Of a DNA stretch of 19,603 nt, positions 1 through 6,686 are shown piece after piece. This DNA comes from Nocardioidaceae bacterium. GTDB lineage: Bacteria; Actinomycetota; Actinomycetes; Propionibacteriales; Nocardioidaceae. The notes beneath the pieces were generated by a model. The model did not search any database. It was not told the origin of the DNA and saw only the letters and a list, made by a program, of their open reading frames with translations. Every line of letters begins with the position of its first letter. Position 1 is the stretch's first letter. The stretch spans positions 1 to 19,603 of the forward strand of contig JAICRS010000020.1 of assembly GCA_025966335.1 (NCBI GenBank). Direction: 5' to 3'. Made by a program: the position numbers and the translations under genes.

Positions 1-1027
1 AGGGCCCGAGGAGCTGGGTGGAGGTGATGATCGGCACGATCAACCCGTAGGGGATGTAGGCCCCGTGGTCGTGCCAGAACTTCACCGACAGTCCGAGCAG
101 CTTCCCGTCGTCGTCGTAGCCGACCCGGACGTGGTGGAGCTGCCCGCGCTCATGGGCGCTGGAGACGAAGTGCTCGCGCCGGTCCTCGGTCCACTTCACC
201 GGCTGGTCCAGGCGTACGGCGGCCCACGGGACCAGCACCTCCTCGGGCCAGGGGTGCACGATCTTGACCCCGAAGCCACCGCCCACGTCGGGGGTGACCA
301 CCTCGACCCGGTCCACGGGCAGGTCGAGCTTGGCCGCGACCGCCTGGCGCACGCTGGTCGAGGTCTGGGTGGAGGTGTGCACCAGCAGCGAGCGGTCGTC
401 GCTGTCCCAGCGGGCCAGGACGCCTTTGCCCTCCATCGGCATCGAGGCGCTGCGCTCGATCTGCAGGTCCAGCTCGAGCACGTGCGGGGCAGCGTCGATC
501 GCGGCGTCCGCGTCCCCGGTCTCCTGCACCATCGTGGCTGCGACGTTCCCAGGCACGTCCGCGTGCACCAGGTGCTCGGCGGCGCGGGCCGTCTCGATGC
601 CGACCACGGCGGGCAGGTAGTCGTAGTCGACGACGATCCGGCCGGCGGCGTCCTCGGCGATGTAGCGGTTGCGGGCCACCACCATCACGATCGCCTCGCC
701 GACGTAGTTCACCTCGTCCCTGGCCAGGGCGTACTGGGTGCGGCCGTGGGTCAGCGTCGGGTGCGGGATCAGCAGCGGCAGCGGGTCGGCCATCCGGGCG
801 GCGTCGTCGGCCTGGAGGTCCTCGTAGGTGTAGATCGCGACCAGGCCGTCCAGCTCGAGCGCGGCGGTGACGTCGATGTCGGTGATCCTGGCGTGCGCAT
901 GCGGGCTGCGGACGAAGGCGGCCTCGAGCGCGTCGTGGCCGAGGTCGTCGAGGTAGCGGCCGTTGCCGGTGACCAGCCGGGGGTCCTCGCTGCGCTTGAT
1001 CCGCTGCCCGAAAAGCTTGGTCGTCAT
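1..1027 (-). CDS. Molybdenum hydroxylase large subunit (CoxL/xanthine dehydrogenase family), partial at window edge
   Basis: This is the molybdopterin-cytosine-dinucleotide subunit of a three-subunit, cytoplasmic Mo hydroxylase that hydroxylates a carbon of a (usually heteroaromatic) substrate with water. The visible 342 residues start MTTKLFGQRIKRSEDPRL, typical of the CoxL-like N-terminal a/b-hammerhead domain, and contain the family motif VGGGFGVK near residue 250 followed by DHGAYIPYG. The ATG at 1027 overlaps the stop of the small subunit (ATGA), so the two are translationally coupled. The reading frame is open to the left edge, so the C-terminal half, including the loop that separates true CO dehydrogenase (AYXCSFR) from other members, is missing. 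A neighbouring nucleobase permease and PucR regulator make a purine or pyrimidine ring the more likely substrate than CO; that is inference. The family call is secure, the substrate is not. Confidence 0.9.
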   Translation of the reverse strand, partial: MTTKLFGQRIKRSEDPRLVTGNGRYLDDLGHDALEAAFVRSPHAHARITDIDVTAALELDGLVAIYTYEDLQADDAARMADPLPLLIPHPTLTHGRTQYALARDEVNYVGEAIVMVVARNRYIAEDAAGRIVVDYDYLPAVVGIETARAAEHLVHADVPGNVAATMVQETGDADAAIDAAPHVLELDLQIERSASMPMEGKGVLARWDSDDRSLLVHTSTQTSTSVRQAVAAKLDLPVDRVEVVTPDVGGGFGVKIVHPWPEEVLVPWAAVRLDQPVKWTEDRREHFVSSAHERGQLHHVRVGYDDDGKLLGLSVKFWHDHGAYIPYGLIVPIITSTQLLGP

Positions 1028-1536
1028 CGGTTCGCCCCCGGTCCCCCGGTCCGCCCTGCCCTGAGCTCGGCAGCGCGTTGCACGGCGGCGACGATGTTCT
1101 GGTAGCCGGTGCACCGGCAGAGGTTGCCGGAGATCGCCTCGCGGGCCTCGGCCTCGGTCGGGTCCTCGTTCTCCTCGAGGTAGGCGGCGATCGTGGTGAT
1201 GAAGCCGGGGGTGCAGAAGCCGCACTGCAGCGCGTGGCAGTCCTGGAACGCCTGCTGCACCGGGCCCATCCCGCCGTCGGGGTTCCCGCAGCCTTCGACG
1301 GTGGTGATCGCGGCGCCCTCAAGGCTGACCGCGAACACCAGGCAGGAACGGGTGGGGGCGCCGTCGACGAGGACGGTGCACGCACCGCACACGCCGTGCT
1401 CGCAGCCGACGTGGGTGCCGGTGAGCCTCAGGTCGTGGCGCAAGGCGTCGGAGAGCAGCCGGCGCGCGGGGACCTCCAGCTCGTGCGGGGTGCCGTTGAC
1501 CGTGAACGCGACGTGGACGAGGGTCTCGGTGTCCAT
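1024..1536 (-). CDS. Molybdenum hydroxylase [2Fe-2S] small subunit (CoxS-like)
   Basis: This 170-residue iron-sulfur subunit passes electrons from the Mo centre to the FAD subunit. The plant-ferredoxin-type cluster is bound by Cys45, Cys50, Cys53 and Cys65 (CEHGVCGAC...SC). The second, all-helical cluster is bound by Cys105, Cys108, Cys140 and Cys142 (CGFC and CRCTGYQNI). All eight ligands are present, and the length is normal for a CoxS/XdhC-type protein. The ATG at 1536 overlaps the FAD-subunit stop by one base (TGATG), and its own stop overlaps the large-subunit ATG by four. The order is FAD, Fe-S, Mo, as in coxMSL. The family also includes nicotine, caffeine and quinoline dehydrogenases, so CO oxidation should not be assumed. 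Confidence 0.95.
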   Translation of the reverse strand: MDTETLVHVAFTVNGTPHELEVPARRLLSDALRHDLRLTGTHVGCEHGVCGACTVLVDGAPTRSCLVFAVSLEGAAITTVEGCGNPDGGMGPVQQAFQDCHALQCGFCTPGFITTIAAYLEENEDPTEAEAREAISGNLCRCTGYQNIVAAVQRAAELRAGRTGGPGANR

Positions 1537-2423
1537 CAGGCGGCTCTCCCCGCGCGCCGGGCGGTGACCGCTCGCTCTCGGGCCTGCTCGAGCGTCCTCG
1601 CGGTGAGCACGTGGGCCAGGTGACGGCGGTACTCGGCGGTGGCGTGGATGTCGTCCTCCGGGTCGATGTCATGGTCGATGAGGTCGTTCAGGGCCGCCCG
1701 GTCGAAGCCGCCGCCGTTGCCGGTGACTGCGGGGGTGACGTCGACCAGGACCGGCCCGTCGCCGACGCTGATCAGGGCCACCCGGGCGTGGGTGACGGAG
1801 CCGTCCGGGTCGGTGCCGACCACCGCGCCGACCCCACACATCGCGTAGTCGCCGTGCCGCCGGGCCAGCTCGAGAAAGGCCGATCCGCTGCCGTCGGGGG
1901 GTCGGTGGAAGGTTGCTGCGACCGCGAGCTCTCCTGGCCGGGTGGCCGACTCCATCGGCCCGACGAAGAAGTCCGTGGCGGCGACCTCGCGGCGGTCGTT
2001 CGCCGAGCGGAGCTCGACCACGCCGTCGAGCAGGGCGAGCACCGCAGGCATCTCCGCTGCGGGGTCGGCGTGGACGATGCTGCCGACCGTCGTACCGCGG
2101 TTCCGGATGGTCGGATGTGCGACGTTCTCCAGGCCCTGACGCAGCAGCGGGATGGCGTCGTACGCCGCGGCGTCCCTCTCGACCCGGGAGTGCCGGGCGA
2201 TTGCTCCGACCCGGACGTGGGTGGAGGTGACCTCGACGGTGTCGAGCTCCGGCAGGTGGTTGATGTCGACGAGGTGGGCCGGTGCGGCCAACCTCATCGA
2301 CATCAACGGCACCAGGCTCTGGCCGCCCGCGAGGACCTTCCCCGCATCACCGAGGTCGGCGAGCATCTCGAGTGCTTCCGAGGTGCTGGCGGGACGGTGG
2401 TAGATGAACGGGGAAGGTTTCAC
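1536..2423 (-). CDS. Molybdenum hydroxylase FAD-binding subunit (CoxM-like)
   Basis: This 295-residue FAD subunit takes electrons from the Fe-S subunit and hands them to the final acceptor. It begins MKPSPFIYHRPAS and carries the two FAD-contact motifs of the CoxM/XDH-B fold: AGGQSLVPLMSMRL at about residues 32-45 and TIRNRGTTVGSIVHADP at about 105-121. The C-terminal CO-dehydrogenase-flavoprotein domain occupies roughly residues 175-285. The start is GTG at 2423. The upstream Shine-Dalgarno is weak, and the permease stop lies only 34 bases away, so the gene is almost certainly cotranscribed with the permease. Nothing looks truncated. Confidence 0.93.
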   Translation of the reverse strand: MKPSPFIYHRPASTSEALEMLADLGDAGKVLAGGQSLVPLMSMRLAAPAHLVDINHLPELDTVEVTSTHVRVGAIARHSRVERDAAAYDAIPLLRQGLENVAHPTIRNRGTTVGSIVHADPAAEMPAVLALLDGVVELRSANDRREVAATDFFVGPMESATRPGELAVAATFHRPPDGSGSAFLELARRHGDYAMCGVGAVVGTDPDGSVTHARVALISVGDGPVLVDVTPAVTGNGGGFDRAALNDLIDHDIDPEDDIHATAEYRRHLAHVLTARTLEQARERAVTARRAGRAA

Positions 2424-2457
2424 GAGTTCTCGGACCTGAGCTTTCTGGGTGGTGCGG

Positions 2458-3948
2458 TCAGTGCCTGTGCGTGCCCTCGCCGGAGCCGGGCGCGTCCTCC
2501 TTCTGGACCCCGGGACGGTCCACCACGATCAGGTTGACGTCCTCCTCCTTGAGGTCTGCAGGAGCCACGGCCCTGGCCAGGTGGTACGCCACGATCACGA
2601 CAATGGTGCCGAGCGCGATCCCGCCCAGCGTGAAGTCCTCGGTGAACCGCAGTGAGGTGTCACCGATCGCGATGATGATTCCGGCGGACACCGGCACGAG
2701 GTTGACCGGGTTGGCGAAGTCGACCTGGTTCTCCTTCCAGATCTTGGCGCCGAGCAGTCCGATCATGCCGTAGAGCACGACGGTGATCCCGCCGAGGACG
2801 CCACCCGGGGTGGCCGCGACGAGGGCACCGAACTTCGGGCACAGACCAAACAGGATCGCCACGGCCGCCGCAACGTAGTAGGCCGCGGTGGAGTAGACGC
2901 GGGTGGCCGCCATCACGCCGATGTTCTCGGCGTAGGTCGTGGTCGGCGAGCCGCCGACCGAGCTGGCGATCACGGTGCCGACGCCGTCGGCGGCGATCGC
3001 CCGCCCCATCACCGGGTCGAGGTCGCGCTCGGTCATCTCCGCGACCGCCTTGACGTGGCCGGTGTTCTCAGCGACCAGTGCGATCACGGCCGGCAGCATC
3101 AGCAGGATGAACGCGAAGCTGAAGGTCGGGGCGTGCCAGCCGACGATGCCGTTGGCGAAGTCGCTCTGCGGCGGGAAACCGATCCAGTCCGCTGCCTTGA
3201 CCGCTGCCCAGCTCACCCGGTCGTGCTCGAAGGGCGTGGCCACGCAGTAGGGACCCTCGGCGGCACATGGCTCGCCGTCGGGACCGATCAGGTTCTGCCC
3301 GGGCAGCACGGAGGTGATCGGGCCGAAGAAGTCGAAGACCCAGGAGATCAGGTAGCCGAAGATCAGACCCAGGAAGATCGCGATCCTGCCGAAGAAGCCA
3401 CGCAGGCCCACGGCCATCAGGATCACCGCGGCCATGGTCAGCAACGCGACCCACTGGTCCTGGGGCCAGTAGACCCGGGCCACCACGGGGGCGAGGTTGA
3501 AGCCGATCAGCATGACGACGGCTCCGGTGACCACCGGGGGCAGCAGCTTGTGCAGCGGCCCGGTGCCCATGAAGTGGATCAGCACACCGACCAGACCGAG
3601 CACCACGCCGGCGACCAGCACCGCGCCGGTCACGTCGGCCGGGTCGCCGCCCTGGCTGTAGATCGCGGCCGCTCCACCCACGAACGCGGCGCTGGTGCCG
3701 AGGTAGCTGGGCACCTTCCCCTGGACGATCAGCAGGAAGATGATGGTCGCGATACCGCTCATCATGATCGCGAGCTGGGCGTTCAGGCCCATGATCAGCG
3801 GGAAGACGAACGTCGCGCCGAACATGGCGACGACGTGCTGCGCTCCTAGACCGGCGGTCCTCCCCCAGGACAGGCGTTCATCCGGGGCCACCGACTTGCC
3901 CGGCGGCGGCGTCTTGCCGCCGTAGACCACTTTCCACCCAAAAGACAT
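2458..3948 (-). CDS. NCS2-family nucleobase permease, UraA-like
   Basis: This is a 496-residue polytopic inner-membrane proton symporter of the nucleobase:cation symporter-2 (NAT/NCS2) family. It shows the QH motif in the first helix (QHVVAMFGAT), VAENTGHVKAV with Glu294 and His298, and GGSPTTTYAENIGVMA with Glu341. These align with the uracil-contacting Glu241, His245 and Glu290 of E. coli UraA. Xanthine/urate carriers usually have a Gln-Asn pair at the last site, so a pyrimidine-type substrate is suggested, although annotation pipelines will probably say 'uracil-xanthine permease'. A loop of about 45 residues with two Cys (near 225-250) is larger than in UraA. The ATG is preceded by AGGAG at 6-base spacing. 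It is the first gene of the apparent permease-CoxM-CoxS-CoxL operon. Confidence 0.93.
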   Translation of the reverse strand: MSFGWKVVYGGKTPPPGKSVAPDERLSWGRTAGLGAQHVVAMFGATFVFPLIMGLNAQLAIMMSGIATIIFLLIVQGKVPSYLGTSAAFVGGAAAIYSQGGDPADVTGAVLVAGVVLGLVGVLIHFMGTGPLHKLLPPVVTGAVVMLIGFNLAPVVARVYWPQDQWVALLTMAAVILMAVGLRGFFGRIAIFLGLIFGYLISWVFDFFGPITSVLPGQNLIGPDGEPCAAEGPYCVATPFEHDRVSWAAVKAADWIGFPPQSDFANGIVGWHAPTFSFAFILLMLPAVIALVAENTGHVKAVAEMTERDLDPVMGRAIAADGVGTVIASSVGGSPTTTYAENIGVMAATRVYSTAAYYVAAAVAILFGLCPKFGALVAATPGGVLGGITVVLYGMIGLLGAKIWKENQVDFANPVNLVPVSAGIIIAIGDTSLRFTEDFTLGGIALGTIVVIVAYHLARAVAPADLKEEDVNLIVVDRPGVQKEDAPGSGEGTHRH

Positions 3949-3961
3949 GTAGGACTCCTAC
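3949..3961 (-). promoter_or_regulatory. Ribosome binding site of the permease, inside a 13-base palindrome
   Basis: Immediately upstream of the permease ATG, the minus strand reads GTAGGAGTCCTAC. It contains a strong AGGAG Shine-Dalgarno six bases before the start and is an inverted repeat with 6-base arms around one central base. The symmetry could let the site pair with itself or with another transcript, or could be a protein site. With a one-base loop the intramolecular hairpin is unlikely as drawn, so the palindrome may be incidental. Confidence 0.6.
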
Positions 3962-3997
3962 CCACGGCACAGGCACTCTCGAGCCGGTGCATCGTTA

Positions 3998-4022
3998 GTG
4001 ACTCAGGTCACCCATGAGTCAC
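3998..4022. promoter_or_regulatory. Inverted repeat, candidate operator upstream of the permease/Mo-hydroxylase operon
   Basis: Two perfect 8-base arms, GTGACTCA (3998-4005) and TGAGTCAC (4015-4022), are separated by 9 bases. The arm centres are 17 bp apart, suited to a dimeric regulator. The repeat ends about 50 bases upstream of the permease start, where a promoter would be expected; a weak TAACGAT lies next to it on the minus strand. The adjacent PucR protein is the obvious candidate binder, but this is inference. The arms do not resemble the PucR box described in Bacillus subtilis, and I did not find them in the pucR/allH divergent region. Confidence 0.4.
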
Positions 4023-4115
4023 GCTCACTGTGCACCAGCGCACCGCCGGGCCGCAGCATCCGCGCGAGAAAACAGGTGCCGAATCACCAGCGACGGCACT
4101 GTGAACTCTTGCCAG

Positions 4116-4169
4116 CCGACTTGTCAGCCCCTGTGACCGCTATAGGGGTCACAGGGGCTGACAAGTCGG
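4116..4169 (-). terminator. Perfect 23-bp hairpin immediately after pucR
   Basis: Bases 4116-4138 and 4147-4169 are exact reverse complements (23 bp, no mismatch) around the 8-base loop GCTATAGG. The stem begins one base after the pucR stop codon on the minus strand. No T-run follows on the minus strand, which is common for actinobacterial terminators. The most economical reading is a transcription terminator separating pucR from the permease operon. The length and perfection would also fit an attenuator or mRNA-stability element. Confidence 0.65.
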
Positions 4170-4170
4170 G

Positions 4171-5793
4171 TCACATGCTCCTCATAGACACGATCCGCAG
4201 CGCCAGCGCGAGGTCGAGCCGCAGGTTCGGGTCGGTGGTGAACGGGCCGACCATCTTCTCCAGCTTGGTGATCCGGTAGCGCAGGGTGTTGTAGTGGAAG
4301 TGCAGCCGGCGGGCCGTCTCGGCGACGTTCAGGTTGGTGTCGAGCAGCATCTGCAAGGTGGCTCGCAGGTCGGCGGCCTCGGTCGACGTACTCCCGGACA
4401 GCTCGCCGAGAGTCTCCTCCACGAAGGTGTCGAGCTCACGGGTGTTCTCGATCAGGCTCAGCAGCCGGAACACCCCGAGGTCGTCGAAGTGGGCCAGCGC
4501 GCGCGGCCCGTGCAGCTGCCGACCGACGTGCAGCGCTTTGCGGGCCTGCTCGTAGGCGACCTGCAGGTCATCGGGCGAGGACACGACCCGGCTCACCCCG
4601 GTCGCGAACGGGCGGCGGCCACCGCCACCGTCGCCGGCCACACCCCGGATCGCCGCGTCCACGGCCGCGGTCGCCTCCCCGTCCGCGGGGACGGGGAGCA
4701 GGGCCACCACCTCGGCGGCGAACCCGACGACGGGCACGCTCGGGTCCTTGCGGGTGAGCACGCTTCGCCAGGCCGCGGCGAACCGTTCGAGCTCGAGCGG
4801 GCCCTCGTAGCCGAGCGACATCGGCGGCGCCTTGTCCGTCTCCAGCGCAGCCACGACCACGACCATCGGCCGGGACAGGTCCCAGCCCAGCGACCGGGCG
4901 TGTGCCTCGACGTCGTCGGCCGGGCCGGCGCGGCCCGACAGCACGTCGCGCAGGAAGTCGCCGCGGTACTTGCTCTCGACGGCGGTGATCGCGATCTCCT
5001 TGGTCAGCGAGATCGCGGCAACCGTCGCGGCCCGTTCCAGGACGGTCAGGTCGGCGGCGTTGAGCACCCGGTCGGTGTGGAACAGGACCAGCCGACCGTG
5101 GTCGATGCGGCCGCCCTTGATCGGGACGACCGCGTGCGAGCCCGGCAGGTCGTCGACCACGTGCACACCGGGCGTGGACACCTCGGTGCGGAACCGGCCG
5201 CTCGGATGGAAGACCGAGCTCGAGCGCAGGGCGGCGCGCTGCTCGGGGTTCCCGACGTCGCTGATCACCCGGCCGTCGGCGGTGGTCACCATCGCCAGCG
5301 CCGAGAAGAGCTCGCTCAGGCTGGCGGCCACGTCGGCCACCCCACCGCCGGTCAGGACCACGTTGACCAGGTGACGGTGCACCTCCTCACTGCGCTCGAG
5401 CAGCGAGGCCCGCTCGCTGACCACCGAGGTGAACACCTGGGTCAGCACGTCGTCGAAGCCGGTGGTGTCCGGCACCAGCACGATCGGCAGCCCGCGCCGG
5501 TCGGCCTCGGCGAGCATCGCCTCGGGCAACACGTCGAGGTAGCGGTGCAGCTTGACCGCGACCGCGGACACGCCTCGTCCGTCGAGGTCGGCCACCAGCT
5601 GGGGCAGGTCACCGGTCGCCGCCCGCAACGGGTAGCCGGTGGTGAGCAGCAGCCCCTCGGCCCGCACCCAGGGCACGATGTCGGGGACCTCCATCACGTT
5701 CGCGCTACGCACGATCCGCTCCAGCCCCCGGGCCCCGGCGACCACCTCGGCACCCGAGAACGCCGGCAGGGTCAGCATCTTGGCCACGCTCAT
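4171..5793 (-). CDS. PucR-family transcriptional regulator
   Basis: From the ATG at 5793 (MSVAKMLTLPAFSG) the protein is 540 residues. The N-terminal PucR (purine catabolism regulator-like) domain covers about residues 1-120, with the typical ANVMEVPDIVPWVRAEGLLL. A central GGDEF-like sensory region follows, and the C-terminus has the PucR/CdaR helix-turn-helix, TNLNVAETARRLHFHYNTLRYRITKLEK. Members control purine, allantoin, proline or amino-acid catabolism in response to pathway metabolites. The gene sits between the permease/Mo-hydroxylase operon (same strand, downstream) and the divergent allHFG-like operon, so it is the likely local regulator of both. The frame is open further upstream (ATG at 5823, ATG at 5898) with no good Shine-Dalgarno at any of the three. 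I prefer 5793 because the conserved domain begins there. Confidence 0.9.
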   Translation of the reverse strand: MSVAKMLTLPAFSGAEVVAGARGLERIVRSANVMEVPDIVPWVRAEGLLLTTGYPLRAATGDLPQLVADLDGRGVSAVAVKLHRYLDVLPEAMLAEADRRGLPIVLVPDTTGFDDVLTQVFTSVVSERASLLERSEEVHRHLVNVVLTGGGVADVAASLSELFSALAMVTTADGRVISDVGNPEQRAALRSSSVFHPSGRFRTEVSTPGVHVVDDLPGSHAVVPIKGGRIDHGRLVLFHTDRVLNAADLTVLERAATVAAISLTKEIAITAVESKYRGDFLRDVLSGRAGPADDVEAHARSLGWDLSRPMVVVVAALETDKAPPMSLGYEGPLELERFAAAWRSVLTRKDPSVPVVGFAAEVVALLPVPADGEATAAVDAAIRGVAGDGGGGRRPFATGVSRVVSSPDDLQVAYEQARKALHVGRQLHGPRALAHFDDLGVFRLLSLIENTRELDTFVEETLGELSGSTSTEAADLRATLQMLLDTNLNVAETARRLHFHYNTLRYRITKLEKMVGPFTTDPNLRLDLALALRIVSMRSM

Positions 5794-5933
5794 CGGCTGG
5801 CCGTGATGGTCCGCGGCCGGCATCGAACCAACACCGTCCGAGCCGCCGGCTAGCAACTCAAGATCACCACGACGCGGATCGTTGGCAACTTTACCCATGC
5901 ACCGGACGCTACCCGAGTCCCTATCGTCGAGGG
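5794..5933. promoter_or_regulatory. Divergent pucR / allHFG-like promoter region
   Basis: This is the only space from which the two divergent units can be transcribed, assuming pucR starts at 5793. A TANNNT-type -10 element, TATCGT, lies at 5922-5927. It is spaced so that a transcript would begin at or near the GTG at 5934, which suggests leaderless translation of the DUF2877 gene. A purine run (GAGGGG) abuts that GTG but is too close to act as a normal Shine-Dalgarno. No convincing -35 is seen. TTGGCAA at 5882 is present but poorly spaced. Confidence 0.35.
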
Positions 5934-6686
5934 GTGGCGACGCACGACATCCCCTGCGCTGCCTCGTCGCTGCTCGCCGACCTGGTCGACGGCGCCGAGG
6001 TCGGCCCGGTCGAGGTCGTGCGGACGCGGGTCAGCGTCCACTACGAGACCGGCGACCCGCACGTGCCGGTGCTGACGGTGTGCACTCCCGAGGCGGTGCG
6101 GCTGCCGAACAGCCTCGTGACCCGGACACTCCCCTCCCCTGGTGCACTGGTCGCCCTCGGCGCCGGCGGGCTGCGCACGTCCGGCCGGACCTGGCGGGTC
6201 CGCCGCTGGTGGCAGCCGCCACGACCGGCCGGGCTGCCGGTCCCCGCGGTGGCCACCCTGGTCGCCGTCGACCGCGACGTGCGGCTCCTTGACGTGCCGG
6301 TGCCGCGCACGTCGTACGACGGACTCTCCCCCTCGGCACTCGTCGGGGCCGGGCCGGGGCTGACGCCGGCCGGCGACGACGTGCTCGCCGGCGCGCTCGT
6401 CGCGGCGTGTGCAACCGCCGACCCGCGGCTGCCCCTGTGGCGAGCCGCGACCCGGACCGCGCTGGCCGCGACCGGGACCACGGCGGTGTCGCGGGCGCTG
6501 CTGCACCATGCGCTCGACGGGTACGCCTGCCGCGAGCTCGACGACTTCCTCACCGCCCTGTGCCGCGACGGGGAGATCTCCGCGGCCACCACGGGCCTGC
6601 TCGCGGTCGGCCACTCGTCCGGTGCCGCACTGATCGCGGGAGTACTCCACACGTTCCGCACCCACCACCTCGAAGGAGCAGCGTGA
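5934..6686 (+). CDS. allH: DUF2877 protein, AllH/YlbF homologue (oxamate carbamoyltransferase subunit)
   Basis: This 250-residue DUF2877 protein carries the family hallmark GAGPGLTPAGDDVLAG at about residues 138-153, followed by the conserved helical C-terminal half (SRALLHHALDGYACRELDDFL). In E. coli the three proteins FdrA, YlbE and YlbF (renamed AllF, AllG, AllH) together form oxamate carbamoyltransferase, which converts oxalurate and phosphate to oxamate and carbamoyl phosphate at the end of anaerobic allantoin use. Here the DUF2877 gene comes first instead of third. It starts with GTG, possibly on a leaderless transcript, and its stop overlaps the GTG of the FdrA gene by four bases. The symbol is transferred by family membership and linkage. 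The substrate in this organism is unproven. Confidence 0.82.
   Translation: MATHDIPCAASSLLADLVDGAEVGPVEVVRTRVSVHYETGDPHVPVLTVCTPEAVRLPNSLVTRTLPSPGALVALGAGGLRTSGRTWRVRRWWQPPRPAGLPVPAVATLVAVDRDVRLLDVPVPRTSYDGLSPSALVGAGPGLTPAGDDVLAGALVAACATADPRLPLWRAATRTALAATGTTAVSRALLHHALDGYACRELDDFLTALCRDGEISAATTGLLAVGHSSGAALIAGVLHTFRTHHLEGAA

Noticed and set aside
1..2423. Carbon monoxide dehydrogenase (coxMSL) as a specific call
   Set aside because: Subunit order fits, but the diagnostic active-site loop of CoxL lies outside the window and the neighbours (nucleobase permease, PucR) point to another substrate. The family-level name is kept.
4294..5853. Long open frame on the plus strand opposite pucR
   Set aside because: Its translation is rich in His, Gly, Arg, Val and Gln with no family motif, while the minus strand encodes a clear PucR protein. 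It is a GC-bias shadow.
6407..6682. Upstream extension of fdrA inside the DUF2877 gene
   Set aside because: The extra residues are Arg/Ala/Pro-rich out-of-frame sequence. The GTG at 6683 has GAAGGAG upstream and the conserved FdrA N-terminus follows it.
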